Part shown: positions 1-5,299 of the stretch, in pieces
Layout of the letters: each line of letters starts with the position of its first letter
How positions within the stretch are numbered: the first letter of the stretch is position 1
Assembly (NCBI GenBank): GCA_007131625.1
Contig: SLQC01000146.1
Span: 1 to 6,340 of the forward strand
Direction of reading: 5' to 3'
DNA length: 6,340 nt
Origin: Balneolales bacterium
GTDB lineage: Bacteria; Bacteroidota; Rhodothermia; Balneolales; Natronogracilivirgulaceae
The notes under the pieces: generated by a model
Database searches by the model: none
What the model was told of the DNA's origin: nothing
What the model saw: the letters and a program-made list of their open reading frames with translations, nothing else
Position numbers and translations under genes: made by a program

Positions 1-983
1 AAAAGCATGTGGATACTCCGGGAAGTGATACTTTTAAAAACGATCTCCTGGAATTCCTGGCAATTTGCCGAGTTGTTAACGGCATGAAAAAAGTTCGAAT
101 CGGAGCTATTGGGGCAAGGCCATCTGCTTTTAACACAGTTCGCTACAGTGAAAAAATACTTGAAAGAAATGGAATCAGCGTAGTAACGGCAGATTTATCC
201 GAAATACTTGGTCAAGCAGAAAAAATTGCATCGGATGACTTGAGGGTAAAAGAAACCATACAGAAAATTAAAGAATATACCAACACAGGTCTGACCACCA
301 CGGAGAGCCTGCAAAAAATTTCCAAACTTGACATTGTTCTCGACGAATTTATAGAAGAACATGCTTTGGATGCAACGGCAATTCAGTGTTGGACATCGCT
401 CCAGCAAAACTATGGATGCAATGTTTGTACAAGCATGTCGATGATGAGTGAAAACATGATGCCCAGTGCGTGTGAGGTGGATGTTACAGGTACCCTCACA
501 ATGTATGCTATGCAACTCGCATCTCAAACACCAAGTGCTCTGGTTGACTGGAATAATAACTACGCGGATGATGCTGAAAAATGTGTACTGTTTCATTGTG
601 GCAACTGGGCAAAATCTTTTATTCCGGATGCAACTATCAGTACTGCACCGATTTTGGGTACCGCGGTAGGAGAAGAAAACACCGCAGGTGCAATGGAGGG
701 ACGGACTCCTGCTTCACCGCTTACTTTTGGACGCCTTTCAACAGATGACAACACGGGCAGCATTAAAGCATACTTCGGAGAAGGAGCACTTACAGACGAC
801 GAGTTGAATACCTTTGGCACCCGGGCAGTAGCGCATGTGCACGATTTGCAGAAATTAATGCATTATGTTTGCAAAAACGGTTTTGAACATCACGTCGTGA
901 TGAATGCTTCAAAAACATGCCGGATATTGGAAGAGGCTATCGGTAATTACCTTGGATGGAAAGTACACATACACAAAAAGTGA
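1..983 (+). CDS. L-fucose/L-arabinose isomerase family sugar isomerase, C-terminal part (5' truncated)
   Basis: Predicted cytoplasmic, metal-dependent aldose-ketose isomerase. The reading frame is open to the left edge (codons at 3-5 and 6-8 precede a GTG at 9). That GTG is probably internal: about 325 residues are visible, while relatives of this type usually have roughly 450-500, so the N-terminal domain is missing. Numbering from the GTG, the likely Mn2+ ligands are Glu156 (CEVDVTG) and Asp180 (VDWNNN), spaced 24 residues apart exactly as Glu337 and Asp361 in E. coli FucI. His294 or His295 (GFEHHVVMNAS) is the likely third ligand. Other family-like stretches are FHCGNW (195-200), AMEGRTPASPLTFGR (228-242) and the C-terminal NYLGW. 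It stands first in a run with transketolase, kinase and ABC transporter genes, so it probably makes the ketose that the kinase uses. The substrate cannot be read from the sequence; D-apiose, D-arabinose or another short aldose are possible. Confidence 0.86.
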   Translation, partial: KHVDTPGSDTFKNDLLEFLAICRVVNGMKKVRIGAIGARPSAFNTVRYSEKILERNGISVVTADLSEILGQAEKIASDDLRVKETIQKIKEYTNTGLTTTESLQKISKLDIVLDEFIEEHALDATAIQCWTSLQQNYGCNVCTSMSMMSENMMPSACEVDVTGTLTMYAMQLASQTPSALVDWNNNYADDAEKCVLFHCGNWAKSFIPDATISTAPILGTAVGEENTAGAMEGRTPASPLTFGRLSTDDNTGSIKAYFGEGALTDDELNTFGTRAVAHVHDLQKLMHYVCKNGFEHHVVMNASKTCRILEEAIGNYLGWKVHIHKK

Positions 984-1181
984 CCCGATTGTTTTGAAAC
1001 AGTCATGTCAACAGCATCAGACACACAGGCGCATGTTTATTTCATGGAGGATCCATCTGGAAGCAGCAACTCTCGTGGCAAATCCAGAGAATAAGGGTAT
1101 GACTTAAGCCATGAGTGCTCCGTGTGACATTTGAATTAAAAATAACACACGCACGAAACCAAACATTTAAACAGAAAAAAA
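984..1181 (+). other. 198 bp intergenic gap between isomerase and transketolase genes
   Basis: This is the largest gap in the window. No gene is convincing here. A 29-codon ORF (1005-1094) lacks a ribosome binding site and resembles nothing I recognise. Weak inverted repeats are present: ATGGA/TCCAT at 1044-1048 and 1052-1056, and TCTGGA/TCCAGA at 1056-1061 and 1083-1088. Neither is followed by a T-run, so neither looks like an intrinsic terminator. The last 50 bases are A-rich and lead straight into the transketolase start. An internal promoter or processing site could lie here, but I see no clear consensus. Confidence 0.5.
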
Positions 1182-2000
1182 ATGGCTCTCGACGATATTT
1201 CCAATCTTGAAAAAAAATCTGTTGAATACAGAAGACGCATTTTGAAGTGCATAAAAAAAGCGAATACAGGTCACACAGCCGGGAGTCTTTCCTGTGTGGA
1301 TATTCTGAATGTTCTTTATAATCGTATCATGAATGTTTCCCCGGAAAATTTCCGTGAAAGTGATCGGGATCGGTATATACAAAGCAAAGGGCATTCTGTC
1401 GAGGCCCTTTTTGTGGTGTTGTCAGACAGGGGCTTTTTCCCGGAGTCTGATCTCGATACATTTTCAAAATTTCAGTCGCATTATGTGGGACACCCGACAC
1501 GGAAAGTAAATGGAATTGAACACAATACAGGTGCTTTGGGGCATGGTCTTTCCGTAAGTGCAGGTATTGCCCTTGCAGGAAAGATGGACGGCGCCGATTA
1601 CAATGTTTACACACTACTGGGTGATGGGGAATTGGCCGAAGGCTCAAACTGGGAAGCGTTTATGACAGCATCTCATTATAATCTGGACAATCTCCTGGCC
1701 ATTGTCGACTACAACAAGCTCCAAATTACCGGACCGGTTCAAGAAGTATATAATTTGGAGCCGTTTCGGGATAGAATGGAATCTTTCGGATGGGAAGTCA
1801 GAGAAGTTGATGGGCATAATTTGGCAGAAATGGAAAAGGTATTTTCCCGGATTCCATTTAATAAAGAGAAACCGAACCTTGTGATTGCACATACCATCAA
1901 GGGGAAGGGGGTCAGTTTTATGGAGGATAATTATAAATGGCACCACAAAGTACCAAATGATAAGGAGTATGATCAAGCCCTCAATGAGCTTGTATTATAA
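1182..2000 (+). CDS. Transketolase, N-terminal (TPP-binding) subunit
   Basis: N-terminal half of a split transketolase, 272 aa, the usual size for this subunit. It binds the diphosphate and Mg2+ of thiamine diphosphate and, paired with the next gene's product, transfers a two-carbon ketol unit between sugar phosphates in the cytoplasm. Visible motifs in order: GHTAGSLS (30-37, catalytic-type His31), SKGHSVEALF (68-77), GHPT (103-106, His104), GALGHGLSVSAG (117-128), and the TPP-metal motif GDGE (147-150), with Asp148 and Asn178 (DYNKLQ) as probable metal ligands. WHHKVPND (253-260) matches the usual WHGKAPND segment, with His for Gly. The ATG at 1182 follows an A-rich tract (acagaaaaaaa) with no Shine-Dalgarno sequence, and places the family's N-terminal helix correctly. 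It lies 38 bp before the earliest possible start of the partner. Its neighbours suggest a dedicated catabolic transketolase (for example apulose-4-phosphate transketolase subunit A) rather than the housekeeping pentose-phosphate enzyme. That role is inferred. Confidence 0.95.
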   Translation: MALDDISNLEKKSVEYRRRILKCIKKANTGHTAGSLSCVDILNVLYNRIMNVSPENFRESDRDRYIQSKGHSVEALFVVLSDRGFFPESDLDTFSKFQSHYVGHPTRKVNGIEHNTGALGHGLSVSAGIALAGKMDGADYNVYTLLGDGELAEGSNWEAFMTASHYNLDNLLAIVDYNKLQITGPVQEVYNLEPFRDRMESFGWEVREVDGHNLAEMEKVFSRIPFNKEKPNLVIAHTIKGKGVSFMEDNYKWHHKVPNDKEYDQALNELVL

Positions 2001-2092
2001 TTGAGCTTGATTTGCTTGACATTCAGAATAATCAATGATTGGATTCCCATTATAGAATATCGGACGAAAATCATTTAAAACAGCACAAACAA

Positions 2093-3025
2093 ATGCTTAT
2101 TGAAGAAAAAGCTAACCAGAACGTTTTTTCGGAATCGCTAATAGGACTGGCTGAAAACGATCCGGAAGTCATTGTTGCTACAAGCGACTCTCGTGGATCC
2201 GGTAAATTGATACCTTTTGCTGAGACCTACCCCAAACAGATTGTTGAAGTGGGAATCGCTGAACAAAACCTTGTGGGAATCTCAGCCGGTTTGGCTTCCG
2301 CAGGGAAGAAAGTTTTTGTAGTTTCACCTTCCTGTTTTTTGACTGCCAGATCATTGGAACAGGTAAAAAACGATGTGGCTTATTCTGATCATCCCGTAAA
2401 ACTTGTCGGTATCAGTGCAGGTGTAAGTTATGGAGCTCTGGGGTCAACCCATCACTCTATTCATGATCTTGCTGTACTGCGTGCAATAAATAACCTGACC
2501 ATCATTGTCCCTGCAGATAACTTTGAAACCAGGGAAGCAGTGAAATATGCATACCGCTCTAAAGAGCCGGTCTATATAAGATTAGGCAAAAAGCCAATGT
2601 ATACTCTGCATTCTGAGCATTCCCGGTTTGAGATTGGAAAAGCGATAACGGTAAAGAAAGGTAACGATCTTGCATTTATTGCAACAGGCGAAACAGTTTA
2701 CCGGGCATATCAGGCAGCGCAGTTGCTGAATCAGGAAGGAATTCACGCACGCGTTATCAGTATGCATACCATAAAACCGCTTGACAAGGAGGCTATTGTT
2801 AAAGCTGCCAAAGAATGTTCATCTATCATCACCGTTGAAGAACATTTTGTCCATGGCGGTCTCGGTGAGGCATGTGCAGGATGCCTGATGGAAGCCGGAT
2901 ATTCCATCTCTTTTAAAATAGCGGGCATACCGGACGAATATACTGTTACCGGGTCACAGGATGAAATTCTAAGCAATTATGGAATCTCCGGTGAAGGGTT
3001 GAGGGATATGGCAAAAAAATATTGA
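2093..3025 (+). CDS. Transketolase, C-terminal (pyrimidine-binding) subunit
   Basis: C-terminal half of the split transketolase, the partner of the preceding gene. It supplies the Glu that activates the TPP aminopyrimidine ring. Numbered from the ATG at 2093 (310 aa): SDSRGSGKL (31-39), GIAEQN (54-59, catalytic Glu57), GSTHHSIHDLA (117-127, the active-site His region), VPADNFETR (139-147), YIRLGKKP (161-168, substrate-phosphate Arg163 region), then a C-terminal domain with TVEEHFVHGGLGEA (247-260). The start is uncertain. The frame also opens with TTG at 2039, directly after a TGA, which would add 18 residues that do not look like the family N-terminus. I prefer ATG 2093 because homology begins soon after it (EKANQNVFSESL) and 310 aa is the normal length. 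No Shine-Dalgarno sequence is visible at either site. The exact donor and acceptor sugars are inferred from neighbours only. Confidence 0.95.
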   Translation: MLIEEKANQNVFSESLIGLAENDPEVIVATSDSRGSGKLIPFAETYPKQIVEVGIAEQNLVGISAGLASAGKKVFVVSPSCFLTARSLEQVKNDVAYSDHPVKLVGISAGVSYGALGSTHHSIHDLAVLRAINNLTIIVPADNFETREAVKYAYRSKEPVYIRLGKKPMYTLHSEHSRFEIGKAITVKKGNDLAFIATGETVYRAYQAAQLLNQEGIHARVISMHTIKPLDKEAIVKAAKECSSIITVEEHFVHGGLGEACAGCLMEAGYSISFKIAGIPDEYTVTGSQDEILSNYGISGEGLRDMAKKY

Positions 3026-3070
3026 ACTTCGAGAAAGTATAATCATGATAATTTAAATGTCTGGACTATT

Positions 3071-4546
3071 ATGGATGTTATTCTGACCATTGATCAGGGA
3101 ACTACAAATACAAAAGCTCTTCTGGTTAACCGTGAGGGACGAATTACTCACCAGGCTTCCTCTCCGGTAGAGATATCATTTCCGCAACCGGGTTGGGTAG
3201 AGCAGGATCCGGCTACGATTTGGGAAAGTGTTGTTGAGTCCGTTAACCGGTGTCTCGAAAAAGCCGGTAACGTCACATTGCTTGGAATTGGAATCTCCAA
3301 TCAGCGTGAATCTGCATTGATTTGGGATCGAAAAAGTGGAAAGCCTTTAGGCCCTGTGATTGTTTGGCAGTGCAGAAGAACCGCTTCTTATTGTAATATA
3401 TTGCGCGAAGAGGGGTTGGAAGATAAAATCTGGGAAAAGACCGGGCTGTTGATAGATCCACTTTTTTCAGCAAGTAAAATGCGCTGGCTGCTGGAACAGT
3501 TACCGGATGGGAAACAAAGGGCAGAAAAGGGCGAAATCTGTGCAGGCACCATAGACAGCTGGCTCCTCTACAAATTAACCTCCGGAATAGTACACGCCTG
3601 TGATGTAACGAATGCAAGCCGAACGCAACTCCTGAACCTGAATGGGTTAACCTGGGATGAGCAGCTACTTGATCTGTTTGAGATCCCCGCGGTATCTCTT
3701 CCGGACATCCTTGCTTCAAGCCGGATTGCGGGTGAAACAGAGGGTGTTGACGGAATTCCCGATGGAACGCCGATCGCTTCCATGATAGGCGATTCGCATG
3801 CGGCTCTGTTTGGCCAGGGAGGCTATCAGAGCGGAGCGGTAAAGGCAACCTACGGTACAGGTTCATCTATAATGAGTCCAACCACTGGGCTTGTGCTTAA
3901 GAACCGCAAACTTGCGACCACCATTGCCTGGGGTATCGGACCGGATATTGTGTATGCGCTTGAAGGAAACATCACCTCCACAGGTGCGACGATTCAATGG
4001 GTTGCTGACCTGTTTGAGATGGAACGAGCCGGGCAAGTTGCGGATTTGGCTGCGCAGATGGACGACTCCGAAGGGGTCTATATCGTTCCGGCATTCGCCG
4101 GGCTTGGAGCTCCGCATTGGAAAGAACATGCCAGGGGACTGATTTGTGGTCTTACACGGGGCGTAACTTCCGGGCACCTTGCAAAGGCAGCGGTTGAGTC
4201 CATTGCATTTCAGGTTTTTGATGTGTTTGACCTGATGGAGCAGGTGGCAGAATCATCCCTTGATGTGTTGCTTGCTGACGGAGGCGGCAGCCGGAACAAT
4301 TCATTGATGCAGTTTCAGGCCGATATTCTGAATCGTCCGCTGATGCGCAATAATGTGGCGGATATTTCGGCGATAGGTGCAGCGTACTTGGCGGGGCTTG
4401 CACTGGGCGTATGGAACGATCTTGATGAGCTTGCAAATCTGCCTCGGGACTTCGACCGGTTTGAGCCGGTCATGAGTGCCGAAATGCGAGACAGAAAATG
4501 CAAAGGCTGGCAGGAAGCGGTTGCACGTACACTATATGAATCATGA
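3071..4546 (+). CDS. FGGY-family carbohydrate kinase, glycerol kinase-like with altered sugar pocket
   Basis: ATP-dependent sugar or polyol kinase of the FGGY family, 491 aa, full length, two actin-like ATPase domains. Motifs: phosphate loop DQGTTNTK (8-15), NQRE (77-80), VWQCRR (98-103), IDPLF (128-132), GDSHAALFGQ (240-249, probable catalytic base Asp241), TYGTGSS (260-266), the second FGGY signature region from GHL (368-370) through AAVESIAFQ (373-381), and the adenine-site ADGGGSRNN (402-410). It aligns with E. coli GlpK at a constant offset of four: Arg83, Glu84, Trp103, Asp245 and Thr267 are kept as Arg79, Glu80, Trp99, Asp241 and Thr263. Tyr135, Gln246 and Phe270 are replaced by Leu131, Ser242 and Ser266. 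The GlpK loop containing the FBP-binding Arg236 is not conserved. Automatic annotation as glycerol kinase is therefore likely to be wrong. Next to an isomerase and a transketolase, it more likely phosphorylates a ketose such as apulose. It starts 45 bp after the transketolase; no Shine-Dalgarno sequence is seen. Confidence 0.93.
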   Translation: MDVILTIDQGTTNTKALLVNREGRITHQASSPVEISFPQPGWVEQDPATIWESVVESVNRCLEKAGNVTLLGIGISNQRESALIWDRKSGKPLGPVIVWQCRRTASYCNILREEGLEDKIWEKTGLLIDPLFSASKMRWLLEQLPDGKQRAEKGEICAGTIDSWLLYKLTSGIVHACDVTNASRTQLLNLNGLTWDEQLLDLFEIPAVSLPDILASSRIAGETEGVDGIPDGTPIASMIGDSHAALFGQGGYQSGAVKATYGTGSSIMSPTTGLVLKNRKLATTIAWGIGPDIVYALEGNITSTGATIQWVADLFEMERAGQVADLAAQMDDSEGVYIVPAFAGLGAPHWKEHARGLICGLTRGVTSGHLAKAAVESIAFQVFDVFDLMEQVAESSLDVLLADGGGSRNNSLMQFQADILNRPLMRNNVADISAIGAAYLAGLALGVWNDLDELANLPRDFDRFEPVMSAEMRDRKCKGWQEAVARTLYES

Positions 4547-4607
4547 CATGGCGAATTACAAGCAGGATGGAACATAAACTATGGAAACGCAGGACCACCA
4601 GGCATGC

Positions 4608-4612
4608 GGGAG
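4608..4612 (+). promoter_or_regulatory. Ribosome binding site favouring the ATG at 4619
   Basis: GGGAG lies six bases before the ATG at 4619, a good Shine-Dalgarno distance. It is the only clear such site in the window. It overlaps the region between the alternative ATGs at 4604 and 4613, and is too close to the latter to serve it. It therefore argues for 4619 as the lipoprotein start. Confidence 0.45.
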
Positions 4613-4618
4613 ATGAAG

Positions 4619-5299
4619 ATGAAACGGAAAGAGACTATCAATTTGACGTACAAATGGCACGTTGTAATCCAAATAGGATGGATCGGATTTTTAATGATTC
4701 CATTGTTTTTCACCGGTTGTGAGATCCGGGAACTTGACCCGGAAACCGGCGAGGCTATTATTTTAGAGCGGGCAGACCGGTTTGACGCTGCAAGATATGT
4801 AAATGACATTTGGGAAGGAGACGTAATGCAGCTTGTGCGGGAAGAGGCCCTGGAATTGGAAGCCCTTCTTCTGGAATTAAAAAATAATCCGGCCGAGGCT
4901 CAAGAACTTGGTCACCGGGAAGTAAACCAGCCTGCCAGCTTTCTGGTAAGAGGTACTGCAGAGGTTGTTGAAGTGGATACCAGTTCCAGGGTGGGGTTGC
5001 TCCGATTAGGGAAAACCGAATCGGTTGCTGATTTTGACATTTTTTTACACATAGGTCCGGTTATCCCCGGCACCTCCCTCAGAGATGCCATACCATTTAT
5101 ATCCGTCGATGATTTTACCAATCAAATAGAATATGCGGATGCCTCAAGAGCATTGCACAACCGGATTCTTGAAACGGAATTGGCGGACCTGGATGTGGAT
5201 CAGCTTGAGGGCAAAACCCTGACGTTCCATGGAGCGTTTACCTTTTCTGAAGATCGTGTTGCCATTACTCCTGTAACAATTGAAATCATAAATCAATGA
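4619..5299 (+). CDS. DUF2291-type predicted periplasmic lipoprotein
   Basis: Probable lipoprotein of the DUF2291 family, which is often found beside ribose-type sugar ABC transporters and has no established function known to me. Three in-frame ATGs are possible (4604, 4613, 4619). The last has a GGGAG at proper spacing and gives 226 aa beginning MKRKE. The N-terminus has Lys/Arg residues, a hydrophobic stretch (IGWIGFLMIPLFF) and a lipobox ending FTGC (Cys34 from ATG 4619), so signal peptidase II cleavage and lipid anchoring are expected. Phe at -3 is slightly unusual. Family-like features in the mature part are ASFLVRGTAEVVEVD, the central HIGPVIPGTSLRDAIPF, VDDFTNQIEYAD, and a C-terminal LEGKTLTFHGAFTF. 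It follows the kinase by a gap of 57-72 bp and overlaps the ABC ATPase start by four bases. That arrangement suggests the lipoprotein works with the transporter. A role as a transporter accessory or ligand-handling protein is inference. Confidence 0.85.
   Translation: MKRKETINLTYKWHVVIQIGWIGFLMIPLFFTGCEIRELDPETGEAIILERADRFDAARYVNDIWEGDVMQLVREEALELEALLLELKNNPAEAQELGHREVNQPASFLVRGTAEVVEVDTSSRVGLLRLGKTESVADFDIFLHIGPVIPGTSLRDAIPFISVDDFTNQIEYADASRALHNRILETELADLDVDQLEGKTLTFHGAFTFSEDRVAITPVTIEIINQ
5296..5299 (+). other. ATGA stop-start overlap linking lipoprotein and ABC ATPase genes
   Basis: The TGA ending the lipoprotein gene (5297-5299) overlaps the ATG of the ABC ATPase (5296-5298). This arrangement commonly allows translational coupling. 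No Shine-Dalgarno sequence precedes the ATG, which fits re-initiation by ribosomes finishing the lipoprotein gene. Confidence 0.8.

Noticed and set aside
195..596. Minus-strand ORF of 133 codons inside the isomerase gene
   Set aside because: Cys/Phe/His-rich antisense shadow of a clear coding sequence; no motif, no neighbour on that strand.
1069..1078. Ten-base match (actctcgtgg) to the transketolase gene at 2187-2196, suggesting a gene fragment in the gap
   Set aside because: About one such match is expected by chance for a gap this size against 6 kb, and similarity does not extend on either side.
1044..1088. Possible intrinsic terminator after the isomerase gene
   Set aside because: The two inverted repeats have only 5-6 bp stems and no following T-run.
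1005..1094. Small ORF of 29 codons in the intergenic gap
   Set aside because: No ribosome binding site, low-complexity polar product and no recognisable family. It is the length expected by chance.
2016..2044. TTGACA resembling a sigma-70 -35 box before the second transketolase gene
   Set aside because: The hexamer at proper spacing (TTGGAT) is a poor -10, TATAGA at 2051 is too far away, and the likely host group may not use this consensus.
1182..3025. Split transketolase as a frameshifted single gene
   Set aside because: Both halves are full-length for the known two-subunit family, have their own starts and are separated by non-coding sequence.
3273..3866. Long minus-strand ORF of 197 codons inside the kinase gene
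   Set aside because: It lies antisense to a kinase with all family motifs in the + frame, and its translation is Arg/Pro/His-rich with no recognisable domain.
3071..4546. Annotation of the kinase as glycerol kinase (GlpK)
   Set aside because: Overall resemblance is strong, but three pocket residues and the regulatory loop differ, and no glycerol uptake facilitator or glycerol-3-phosphate dehydrogenase gene is in the window.
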